Source of the DNA: DASPMP01 sp035758925
GTDB lineage: Bacteria > Gemmatimonadota > Gemmatimonadetes > Gemmatimonadales > Gemmatimonadaceae
Reading direction: 5' to 3'
Assembly: GCA_035758925.1 (NCBI GenBank)
Contig: DASTVV010000143.1
Coordinates: 1-14,506 of the forward strand
Length of the DNA: 14,506 nucleotides
A model generated the notes under the pieces. That model was not told the origin of the DNA. It saw nothing but the letters and a program-made list of their open reading frames with translations, and made no database searches. Made by a program: the position numbers and the translations under genes. Below are positions 1 through 5,531 of this stretch, in pieces. Within the stretch, counting starts at the first letter, position 1, and every line of letters starts with the position of its first letter.

Positions 1-2
1 CT

Positions 3-764
3 GGCGCGGCATTCGAGCGGGCGCGTTCTTTAGCCATTCGACGGCATGACCTTGCGGGAGAACTGTTGGCAGTAATCGGCCAGGCCCGTCTGGTGACCAT
101 TCGTGGGAATCAGCCGGCCTCGGAGTTCATGCTGCTCAGTGTATTGGACCGCGCGCGCCGCCCCGGTCTGGGCCACGTTCGTTCACGCGCGCTTCATGAC
201 CTTGGGGGTTTGGCGGCACGGCGAAACGAGTTCGGAGTCGCCGTCAGGCTGGCATATGAGGCCTACGGACTGGCAAACGAGGACGCCGAGCGTGACCGAA
301 TTCTGGGCGACATCGGTTCGTTTTTTCTCGACATGCGCATCCTGGACGCTGCGCGCGACGCGCACATGGTCGTTCGGGCGCAGGCACGAGAGCAGTACAC
401 CCGCTGGGTGTCGTGTCTGAATCTTCTCGACATCGAATCCCAATGCGGTTACCGAGAACGGTTCGACGACCTCACGCTGTTTCTCAAGCGACAGGATTTG
501 CCGCCAGAGCTTCGAACGGGGTTTCTGTTCAATTACGGACAGGGCCTGCTCCGGTTTGGTGAGCTGGCGCCCGGTGGGGAGCATTTACGACGTGCGCTCG
601 CCATGGCATCCGAGTATGGCCTCAATAGGTACGTACTGGAGGTCGAGGAACTCCTCACTTCCCTGCATCAACCAGAAGCTGTGAACGCTGCGGCGCCGCT
701 GGACTGCGACGTGGCGCATGTGGCCCAAGAGTTGGGCAAGCTTCGCGCGTCGTTGAGCTCATGA
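3..764 (+). CDS. TPR-repeat protein, 5'-truncated by window edge
   Basis: The reading frame is open from base 3 with no stop upstream, so the gene starts outside the window; about 253 C-terminal residues are visible. The TTG near base 66 is not the true start, because similarity to the next gene extends upstream of it (AAFERARSL here, AAYQTAGNL there). The protein is almost entirely helical, in tandem TPR-like hairpins. ERDRILGDI is identical in both paralogues, followed by AARDA and EQYxRWVxxLNLL. No signal peptide, membrane segment or catalytic motif is visible in this part. TPR folds usually bind peptides or proteins; the ligand here is unknown. Stop TGA is at 762-764. A DNA-binding or effector domain could lie in the missing N-terminus. 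Confidence 0.8.
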   Translation, partial: GAAFERARSLAIRRHDLAGELLAVIGQARLVTIRGNQPASEFMLLSVLDRARRPGLGHVRSRALHDLGGLAARRNEFGVAVRLAYEAYGLANEDAERDRILGDIGSFFLDMRILDAARDAHMVVRAQAREQYTRWVSCLNLLDIESQCGYRERFDDLTLFLKRQDLPPELRTGFLFNYGQGLLRFGELAPGGEHLRRALAMASEYGLNRYVLEVEELLTSLHQPEAVNAAAPLDCDVAHVAQELGKLRASLSS

Positions 765-824
765 CCGTCGCATTTCCTTGGCGAAACAGGTCTTACTCAT
801 CATAGTGGCGCGTCCAGCCGGCGG

Positions 825-880
825 ATCGCAGCGTCTGTCGAACCCCGACGCCGACTGCTGCGTAGCATGGACGCTGCGAT
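825..880. repeat. Inverted repeat / stem-loop downstream of first TPR gene
   Basis: ATCGCAGCGTC at 825-835 is the exact reverse complement of GACGCTGCGAT at 870-880. The 34-base loop contains a second small stem (TGCT/AGCA around GCGT). It lies about 60 bases after the first TPR stop codon. No T-run follows, so it is not a classical intrinsic terminator; a Rho-dependent 3' end, mRNA stabiliser or regulatory structure is possible. Confidence 0.45.
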
Positions 881-975
881 GGCGAGCACTGTTGCCACGC
901 GAGTGCTTCCGAAGCACCGCGTCATCTGAACGTTGGAAACAGTCGCGTTCGCCGGAACATCAACCCCGGAAAACA

Positions 976-1010
976 CACATGTCTTAGTGATTTCAATCAC
1001 CCGACGTGTG
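976..1010. promoter_or_regulatory. Imperfect dyad upstream of second TPR gene
   Basis: Inner arms GTGATT (987-992) and AATCAC (995-1000) are exact reverse complements with a 2-base centre. Outer arms CACATGTC (976-983) and GACGTGTG (1003-1010) match except for one position that can pair G-U. The element lies just upstream of the candidate 36-codon leader ORF and 117 bases before the TPR gene's start. It could be an operator for a dimeric regulator or a leader hairpin; the sequence alone does not decide. Confidence 0.4.
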
Positions 1011-1019
1011 GAAAATGTC

Positions 1020-1130
1020 ATGAATCGCCGCAATGATTGTCACAAATCGCTACTTGTCGTGTCGCGTTCCCTGCCGATTTTGGAGCGACGTCTCGGGCAA
1101 TGGGGCCCGCAGCTTCGGAGGATCGCGTGA
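1020..1130 (+). CDS. Possible 36-codon leader ORF overlapping the TPR gene start
   Basis: ATG at 1020 opens a 36-residue ORF (begins MNRRNDCHKS, ends QLRRIA). Its stop TGA (1128-1130) overlaps the downstream GTG start (1127-1129) in a GTGA arrangement typical of translational coupling. A weak GGAAAA lies about 6 bases upstream. The peptide is basic with a short hydrophobic patch (LLVVSRSLPIL) and resembles no family I recognise. It may be a chance ORF: the evidence is only the overlap and its position after the dyad. Confidence 0.25.
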   Translation: MNRRNDCHKSLLVVSRSLPILERRLGQWGPQLRRIA

Positions 1131-2365
1131 CTGAATCCGCGCGAAGGTTGAAGCACCTGCCGTTCTTTGAGGAAATCGCGTCGCGTGACGAGGCGACGCC
1201 GGAATGGCGTGCGGCTACGGCTGGTCTAGTCGCGCTTCGCCTGGTCGACGCGTGGATCGACGACGGCCCGCACGCCATCGCCTCGGATGACTGGGGCGTT
1301 CGCTCGGTTCGTGCAAGCATCGACGAGGTCGACTCGAACGAAAAGCTGCGGATCATCCTGAATGCCGTGGTCGACGTGCTCGAATGCTCAACGGCGATCG
1401 ACCTCGACGTTCTGGCGCCGCGGTTGATGGCGTACGGACAACTTCTGGAATACGACTCGAAGTGGTCCCTGGCGAACGACGTCTATGCGTCGATCATCGC
1501 TCACACCCATCCGGTCCAGGAAGCCGAAGTTGCGACCCAAGCACATCTGCGCCGTGGATTCTGTCTGCGCCAGCTCGGAGACATCTCTGCTTCGCTCGCT
1601 GCTTATCAGACTGCAGGTAATCTCTCACAGTCTGTTGGCGATCTTGTCGGTGTCCTTCGCGCTCGAATTGGCGAGGCCAAAGGCGCGATGGCACGCGGCA
1701 ACCTGCCTCAAGCGCGCGAAATCCTCGATGAGACGATTGAACGCGCGAGCCGCAATGGACTCAGCGCAGTGCACGCCATGGCGCTGCACGATCGTTCCAG
1801 TGTCTCGGCGATGGGTGGTGACTATGAAGTCGCGATCAAGCTTGCATACGAGGCATTGGACCTCAGCGAATCGGCGCGCGAGCGCGATCGCATCCTCGGC
1901 GACATTGCGACGGCATTCATGAATCTCGGCGTCCACTCCGCAGCGCGCGACGCGTACCTGATTCTCGTCGCCACGGCGCAAGAGCAGTACATGCGATGGG
2001 TCGCCACCCTCAACCTCCTCGAGCTCACTGCGTCAGAGGGAGAGGAGCTTCTGTTCGAGCAGTACCGTCGTTCGATCGAGCTGGGTGCGCTCCCGACAGA
2101 GCTGAAGGCCCAGTACTGGCTTCAGAGTGGCACGGGCTACGAATTACTCGGCAAACACACCGAAGCGCGGACGTTTCTGGAGAAGGCGCTCACCTTCGCC
2201 GAGGAAAACGAATTGTTCCAAGTCGTATTTCAGGCAGAGATCGCACTTGGAAACGTGGGACAGACAGCTACCCCCACCGTACCCACCTTGAACGCGGTTG
2301 TAGAAGAACGCGTCGGAGCCATTGCAGAACGGCTTCGGCAGGACCGGCAGAAAATAGGAGTCTAG
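1127..2365 (+). CDS. TPR-repeat protein (paralogue of the upstream gene)
   Basis: This is a 412-aa all-helical protein. I chose GTG at 1127 (MTESARRLKH) because GGAGG lies 5 bases upstream (1117-1121); the longer version from TTG at 1037 lacks such a site. Residues about 100-380 form a TPR array, with units such as HLRRGFCLRQLGDISASLAAY and TARTFLEKALTFAEE-like helices. It aligns along its length with the visible part of the upstream gene, including the shared ERDRILGDI block, so the pair arose by tandem duplication. There is no signal peptide or transmembrane segment, so it is probably cytoplasmic. No HTH or catalytic motif is evident in the N-terminal ~90 residues. The function is unknown; by fold it is a peptide- or protein-binding scaffold or sensor. 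A strong hairpin starts at its stop codon. Confidence 0.85.
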   Translation: MTESARRLKHLPFFEEIASRDEATPEWRAATAGLVALRLVDAWIDDGPHAIASDDWGVRSVRASIDEVDSNEKLRIILNAVVDVLECSTAIDLDVLAPRLMAYGQLLEYDSKWSLANDVYASIIAHTHPVQEAEVATQAHLRRGFCLRQLGDISASLAAYQTAGNLSQSVGDLVGVLRARIGEAKGAMARGNLPQAREILDETIERASRNGLSAVHAMALHDRSSVSAMGGDYEVAIKLAYEALDLSESARERDRILGDIATAFMNLGVHSAARDAYLILVATAQEQYMRWVATLNLLELTASEGEELLFEQYRRSIELGALPTELKAQYWLQSGTGYELLGKHTEARTFLEKALTFAEENELFQVVFQAEIALGNVGQTATPTVPTLNAVVEERVGAIAERLRQDRQKIGV

Positions 2366-2396
2366 TCGGGTCGGGCCGCTCTGGGCCCGACTCGGC
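2365..2396. terminator. Hairpin between convergent genes, likely terminator
   Basis: GTCGGGCC (2370-2377) pairs exactly with GGCCCGAC (2384-2391) around a 6-base loop. The stem extends outward to about 13 pairs with two G-U wobbles and begins at the TPR stop codon. It sits between convergent genes (TPR + and lipoprotein -), the usual place for a bidirectional terminator. No T-tract follows on either side, so termination may be hairpin-only or Rho-assisted. Confidence 0.5.
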
Positions 2397-2410
2397 ATCC
2401 GAAGATTCGA

Positions 2411-2560
2411 TCAATACTCGCACCTGTTGCCGGAGCTTCCGGCAATCGTGCTTCTGCAGTTCGCAGTGTCATCACGACGCGGTGCGGTCGATTCCGCACA
2501 GGCGCTGACAACGAAGGAGGCGACTACCAGGACGGCGTAGGCAAGGTGACGGCGCGTCAT
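2411..2560 (-). CDS. Tiny lipoprotein or exported peptide, 49 aa
   Basis: On the minus strand, ATG at 2560 encodes a 49-residue protein. Residues 2-20 are a textbook signal peptide: basic TRRH, a hydrophobic AYAVLVVASFVV, then the lipobox VSAC with Cys21 as the lipidation site. The mature part is only about 29 residues, begins CAESTAPRRDD, and has two more cysteines (Cys35, Cys47) that could form a disulfide. GGAG lies 9 bases upstream (complement of 2570-2573). Asp is absent at +2 (Ala22), so outer-membrane sorting would be expected under the E. coli Lol rule. A longer in-frame version from 2695 would bury the signal peptide and is unlikely. The function is unknown. It is convergent with the TPR gene and divergent from the AraC-like regulator. 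Confidence 0.6.
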   Translation of the reverse strand: MTRRHLAYAVLVVASFVVSACAESTAPRRDDTANCRSTIAGSSGNRCEY

Positions 2561-2652
2561 GTTCCGGGGCTCCAGTGGGGTATCGTTGTGTTCCAGGGGT
2601 GGAGACAACGACGACCAATCTGGACTCGCCGGATGGTGCGTAAACCAGCATT

Positions 2653-2680
2653 TTGTGACAGAAATGTATGGATTTATGAC
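2653..2680 (+). promoter_or_regulatory. Candidate promoter for the AraC-like regulator
   Basis: This is the most A/T-rich stretch of the 137-bp divergent gap. TTGTGA (2653-2658) and TATGAC (2675-2680), 16 bases apart, resemble -35 and -10 elements (4 of 6 consensus bases at -10). Transcription would start around 2687, leaving a leader of about 11 bases before GTG 2698, which has no visible Shine-Dalgarno. Assigned by eye only. Confidence 0.25.
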
Positions 2681-2697
2681 ATCCCATCCGGCCACAC

Positions 2698-3507
2698 GTG
2701 GACGTCGTAGCCTTTCTGCCCCGTCAGCAACTCACGCATCTAACAATTGTTCTGGGCTCGCAGCACACGCTCATCCCCGCGGAGGGGTGGGACGAACTGC
2801 GGGTCGCCGTCCAGCGGCACATCGCTGACGTCCTCGTCGTGGACCCGGTCGTCGACGGCATGCCTCGCGTCGACGTCATCGAGGATATCCACCGGCAGCA
2901 CCCTTCACTGCCGATCGTGATCTACACGACGCTCTCCGCGCTCTCGATGCGCGCCATCCATCATCTGGGTCGCATCGGACTGGAGCATGTCGTTCTCAAT
3001 CGGTTCGACGACGAACGGCGCAGGTTTCTCGAGCTGCTGGAGCGGGTTCCGGGACAGTCGCTCAGCGATCAGATGCTTGTATCGCTGGCACCGGAGCTGG
3101 CAAAACTGCCGGTGCCGGTCGTGCGTGCGGTCGAACGACTGTATCGCTCACCCGCACGGTTCCACAGCGCACAGGATCTCTCGTCAGCGGCCGGTACCAT
3201 CCTCCGAACGCTGTATCGCCAGCTCGATAGCGCGGGGATAAAGTCCCCGCGACTTCTGGTGGCGTCGGCGCGGCTCCTGCGGGCGTACACGCTGCTGCGG
3301 GATCCCGGACGGCAAATCAAGGAAGTGGCAGCCAAGGTTGGCTACCACTCGCAGTATCAATTGTCGCAGCACATGCGCGCGCTCACGGGCTTCACACCAC
3401 GCAAGGTACGCACGCGTATCGAGCCAGAGCAGTTCGTTCTGTTGTTGGCAGACGGCATTCGCGGTTCCACGCAGCCCCAACGAGCTCGCGGGCAAGGGCG
3501 TCCGTGA
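2698..3507 (+). CDS. Pseudo-receiver / AraC-type HTH transcriptional regulator
   Basis: This is a 269-aa DNA-binding regulator. Residues about 14-118 fold like a response-regulator receiver: hydrophobic strand LTIVLG, then ADVLVVDP with Asp49 at the phosphoacceptor place, then IVIYTT with the switch Thr. The acidic pair after strand 1 is replaced by Gly20-Ser21, and the conserved Lys after strand 5 is missing (VVLNRF), so phosphorylation is doubtful. Residues about 155-240 are two AraC-family helix-turn-helices; the second (EVAAKVGYHSQYQLSQHMRA, then LTGFTPRKVR) is very typical. GTG 2698 is the only available start that keeps the first receiver strand, because an in-frame TGA lies at 2677. 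The next gene, a true receiver, begins 18 bases after the stop, so the two are probably co-transcribed. Target genes are unknown. Confidence 0.8.
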   Translation: MDVVAFLPRQQLTHLTIVLGSQHTLIPAEGWDELRVAVQRHIADVLVVDPVVDGMPRVDVIEDIHRQHPSLPIVIYTTLSALSMRAIHHLGRIGLEHVVLNRFDDERRRFLELLERVPGQSLSDQMLVSLAPELAKLPVPVVRAVERLYRSPARFHSAQDLSSAAGTILRTLYRQLDSAGIKSPRLLVASARLLRAYTLLRDPGRQIKEVAAKVGYHSQYQLSQHMRALTGFTPRKVRTRIEPEQFVLLLADGIRGSTQPQRARGQGRP

Positions 3508-3525
3508 CTCTCCCAGGAGTGGTTC

Positions 3526-3918
3526 ATGGTCGGACAGACAACGCATGTCCTCGTGGTCGACGACGAGCCCGCGATCTGCAAGGCGCTGGCGCTCGCCCTC
3601 AAGCACGCGGGCTACCGACCAACCACCGCGCTCTCGGGTGAGCACGCGATGCAGATCGTGCGCACCGAGCACGTGGACGCGCTGGTCGTCGATCTGCGGA
3701 TCTCGGGCATGCGCGGCGACACGTTTTTCGAGCTCGCCGCCGCGACGCAGGCGCACCTGCGTCATCGCACCCTGTTCACCACGGGCGACATCTCGGACCG
3801 CGCGCAGGAATTGGTCGACGCGTGCCGCTGTCCGCTGCTCCGCAAGCCGTTCGACCTGAAAGAGCTGATCGACTGGGTCCGCGGCGTTCAGCCAGAGGCC
3901 GAGGACCAGACCGCATAG
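3526..3918 (+). CDS. Stand-alone response-regulator receiver domain protein
   Basis: This is a 130-aa single-domain receiver of the CheY/Spo0F class. All key residues are present: acidic pair Asp12-Asp13 in HVLVVDDEP, phosphoacceptor Asp56 in ALVVDLRISGM, switch Thr86 in LFTTGD, and Lys107-Pro108 in LLRKPFDL. No output domain follows, so it likely acts by protein-protein contact in a phosphorelay or by controlling another regulator. AGGAG at 3515-3519 lies 6 bases before the ATG. It starts 18 bases after the pseudo-receiver/AraC gene, which suggests an operon in which this protein takes the phosphoryl signal its neighbour appears unable to take. No cognate histidine kinase lies in the window. 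Its TAG stop directly abuts the repeat array at 3919. Confidence 0.88.
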   Translation: MVGQTTHVLVVDDEPAICKALALALKHAGYRPTTALSGEHAMQIVRTEHVDALVVDLRISGMRGDTFFELAAATQAHLRHRTLFTTGDISDRAQELVDACRCPLLRKPFDLKELIDWVRGVQPEAEDQTA

Positions 3919-3966
3919 TCAGGTTGACGGGTTATCAGGTTGACGGGTTATCAGGCTGATGGGTTG
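3919..3966 (+). repeat. Three 16-bp tandem units (left array of cassette)
   Basis: TCAGGTTGACGGGTTA occurs exactly twice (3919-3934, 3935-3950), followed by a third copy with three changes (3951-3966). The array starts at the first base after the receiver gene's stop. Each unit is really two related 8-bp halves built on GGGTTGAC-like sequence. Its reverse complement forms the array on the far side of the four-helix-bundle gene. Confidence 0.9.
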
Positions 3967-4372
3967 GCGCGCTGTTGAATTTGCCCTTCCTGTGGCGAGG
4001 ACCTCGGTCTCGGCGCTTGAGCGCCTGAATGAATCGAGTCAGCTTGCATTTGATAGTCAGAACCTGCCCATTGAGACGTCTGTGCTGGTCGAGCGAGAGC
4101 AGCTCCTTATCGTACGCCCCATCGAGTCGGTGTTCGGCTTCGCAGGCGGACGCAAAGGAGAAATGCAGATAGCGAATGAGCTCGGCATTGCCGAGGTCAC
4201 AGTCCTTGCGCCCGCGGCCCTCCGCTATGTTCGAGCCGATTGACTCAGCCGCGTCGACGAGCTGCGCCGCCAAGCGTTTGAGGTGCGCGGGAAACTGCAG
4301 CGTCGCAAAGTAGACGTCTCGCGAGAATGAGCGCGCGAGCTGATAGACCTCTAGGTCACGGAATTCCGCCAC
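3935..4372 (-). CDS. Four-helix-bundle protein, S23/Avd-like family
   Basis: The minus-strand GTG at 4372 opens a 145-aa protein. The start FRDLEVYQLARSF and the block LAAQLVDAAESIGSNIAEGR (residues 34-53) are characteristic of the S23 family. That family comprises four-helix bundles first known from intervening sequences in 23S rRNA genes and structurally related to the Avd accessory protein of diversity-generating retroelements. No rRNA, reverse transcriptase or template/variable repeat is seen here, so it is a free-standing member. The helical core ends near residue 120; a basic tail follows, and the last residues (HQPDNPST) and the stop are encoded by the tandem-repeat array. The family is believed to bind nucleic acid through a basic surface; the actual role is unknown. 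It has no clear Shine-Dalgarno. Confidence 0.8.
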   Translation of the reverse strand: MAEFRDLEVYQLARSFSRDVYFATLQFPAHLKRLAAQLVDAAESIGSNIAEGRGRKDCDLGNAELIRYLHFSFASACEAEHRLDGAYDKELLSLDQHRRLNGQVLTIKCKLTRFIQALKRRDRGPRHRKGKFNSAPTHQPDNPST

Positions 4373-4458
4373 GCGTGAGCATAGGCCCGAGATGCTCGAC
4401 CACCGGAATCAGTCGCGCCCGTGCAGAAGCAATCCAGCTCGCTGTAGCCTTTGCCCGT

Positions 4459-4515
4459 CGACCCGCCGACCTGTCAACCCGTCAACCCGATAACCCGTCA
4501 ACCCGATAACCCGTC
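4459..4515 (-). repeat. 16-bp tandem units (right array of cassette, inverted)
   Basis: Units CAACCCGTCAACCCGA (4475-4490) and TAACCCGTCAACCCGA (4491-4506) are followed by a partial unit TAACCCGTC (4507-4515) and preceded by a decayed one (4459-4474). This is the reverse complement of the left array's unit. The array ends at the stop codon of the minus-strand TPR gene. Confidence 0.88.
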
Positions 4516-5093
4516 TATAGCTTCCACCGTCTCAGCGTCTCGAGCGTCTCCTCCAACGCCCGTCGCTGCGTCGGCGTCGGCGACTCCTGCCAGAGACTCT
4601 CGTACGTCCTGATCGCGAGATCGAGCGCCAGGGGATCCTGCTCGGCGCCGGCGAGACCGGCCGCGTTGTCCGCCAGCGCCGCGCGCGCCAACTGGTCATC
4701 CGGGAACCGCTCGCTCACCTGGCGCCAGCGCTCCACGCGGTCGCGCACATTGGATTCTGCCAGGGCCCAGAGATGCCACGCCGCCCGATTGTCGGGGTCC
4801 GCCGCCTTGGCGCGCATCGCGAGCTCGCCCACGACATCGGGTCCGCGACCCGAGAGCCAGTAAGCGTTGGCCAAGGCAACGAGCGCGCGCGCGTCCGTTG
4901 GGCGATGCGCAACGATGTGCTCATAGACGGGTATTACCACTTCCGGACGATCGCGGTATTCGTCCGCCGCCTCGACGAGGGCCTGGATGTCCGCCGATTT
5001 CGCGACGGCGCGAATCGCATCGAACAGTGCCCCGAGGTCATCGCTGGATTCGTAGCGCGACAGGGCGGCGGCGAGCTGGGACGGAATGGACAC
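4515..5093 (-). CDS. Small TPR-repeat protein
   Basis: This is a 192-aa minus-strand protein beginning MSIPSQLAAALSRYESSDD from GTG at 5093. Residues about 50-110 are a clear TPR pair (PVYEHIVAHRPTDARALVAL, then a helix pair ending WHLWALAES), with further helical repeats to RTYESLWQE near residue 168. The pattern of conserved Ala, Tyr and Pro at helix ends supports TPR rather than a simple coiled coil. There is no signal peptide, so it is probably a cytoplasmic scaffold or adaptor. The frame stays open far upstream to 5522, but that part runs through the repeat array and reads as low-complexity, so I reject the longer start. No Shine-Dalgarno precedes GTG 5093. Its 3' end abuts the four-helix-bundle cassette. 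It shows no close similarity to the two TPR proteins at the left. Confidence 0.75.
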   Translation of the reverse strand: MSIPSQLAAALSRYESSDDLGALFDAIRAVAKSADIQALVEAADEYRDRPEVVIPVYEHIVAHRPTDARALVALANAYWLSGRGPDVVGELAMRAKAADPDNRAAWHLWALAESNVRDRVERWRQVSERFPDDQLARAALADNAAGLAGAEQDPLALDLAIRTYESLWQESPTPTQRRALEETLETLRRWKL

Positions 5094-5110
5094 TCCGAAA
5101 GCTACAGGAG

Positions 5111-5176
5111 GGTTGACGGGTTGACTGGTTGACCACAACCCGACCACCCGACAACCCGACAACCCGACAACCCGAC
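5111..5176. repeat. Two-armed 8-bp repeat array (solo, no cargo)
   Basis: Three 8-bp units GGTTGACG/T/C (5111-5134) run directly into five inverted-polarity units CAACCCGA, one of them CCACCCGA (5136-5175). The two arms can pair into a hairpin with almost no loop. The units are the same family as those flanking the four-helix-bundle gene. The array lies 17 bases upstream of the small TPR gene's start, so it occupies that gene's promoter or leader region. Confidence 0.85.
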
Positions 5177-5531
5177 TCTTTCCCCCCGTTGGACTGATCT
5201 TGGGCACGCTACTGGCATGGCTTGGGATCGGTCTGGAAGGTCCGGGGTTGCGCGGAAACGCGCGGATGGCGATACTGAGCCGTCCGCCGGCACGACCATG
5301 TGGCATCGTCCTTCCGGCCGAACACGCGGACACCTGCCCTTCCCCTCGCCGACGAGCGGATTTGGGGCGGCACCCGCGATGTAGTTTCGCCTGACTGGGC
5401 AGAGGCGCCCGAGGCGCGTGAGTTATCCGCGCTGCGGACGCGTCACAAACGCAAGCAGAGCCTGGCACCATTCCACTCGAACGAGGACTCGCGCCGCGAG
5501 CCTCGGACGCAGTTAATAGCACAAAGCATCA
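5177..5531. other. Intergenic region upstream of rho
   Basis: No convincing gene is seen in these 355 bp, which lie between the divergent small TPR gene and rho. The stretch 5305-5350 is C-rich on the plus strand and could serve as a Rho-utilisation region for autoregulation, as known for E. coli rho; this is inference. Small hairpins are possible around 5405-5420 and 5490-5505. An in-frame TAG at 5517-5519 fixes the upstream limit of the Rho start. No promoter could be assigned. Confidence 0.5.

Larger units (their letters stand above)
765..1126. other. Intergenic region between the tandem TPR genes
   Basis: This 362-bp gap has no convincing long gene. It contains an 11-bp perfect inverted repeat (825-835 with 870-880), an imperfect dyad (976-1010), a possible 36-codon ORF (1020-1130), and the Shine-Dalgarno of the next gene (GGAGG, 1117-1121). 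The stretch 965-1020 is richer in A/T than its surroundings and is the likeliest place for the promoter of the second TPR gene. I could not find a convincing -35/-10 pair. Confidence 0.6.
3919..4516. mobile_element. Putative cassette: four-helix-bundle gene between inverted repeat arrays
   Basis: The left array (3919-3966) reads GGTTGACGGGTTATC; the right array (about 4459-4515) reads its exact reverse complement. Between them lies a single complete gene. The ~600-bp block fits exactly between the stop codons of two convergent genes (TAG 3916-3918; complement of 4515-4517). ATAG flanks it at 3915-3918 and 4517-4520, which could be a 4-bp target duplication or chance. The organisation resembles a non-autonomous element or a REP-like unit carrying its own gene. 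Mobility is inferred; no recognisable transposase is present. Confidence 0.4.

Noticed and set aside
800..1033. 77-codon minus-strand ORF between the TPR genes
   Set aside because: No ribosome-binding site or family resemblance, and it crosses both inverted repeats. More likely non-coding.
2561..2695. Longer start for the tiny lipoprotein (94 residues)
   Set aside because: It would place 45 residues before a complete signal peptide with lipobox and a well-spaced Shine-Dalgarno.
3935..4372. Diversity-generating retroelement (because of the Avd-like fold)
   Set aside because: No reverse transcriptase and no template/variable repeat pair are visible in the window.
5298..5384. 28-codon ORF upstream of rho as a RhoL-like leader
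   Set aside because: No Shine-Dalgarno, no similarity to RhoL that I can see, and a high chance expectation for such a short frame.
5094..5522. Upstream extension of the small TPR gene to a 335-residue protein
   Set aside because: The added residues read through the short repeat array and low-complexity DNA. TPR homology starts only after GTG 5093.
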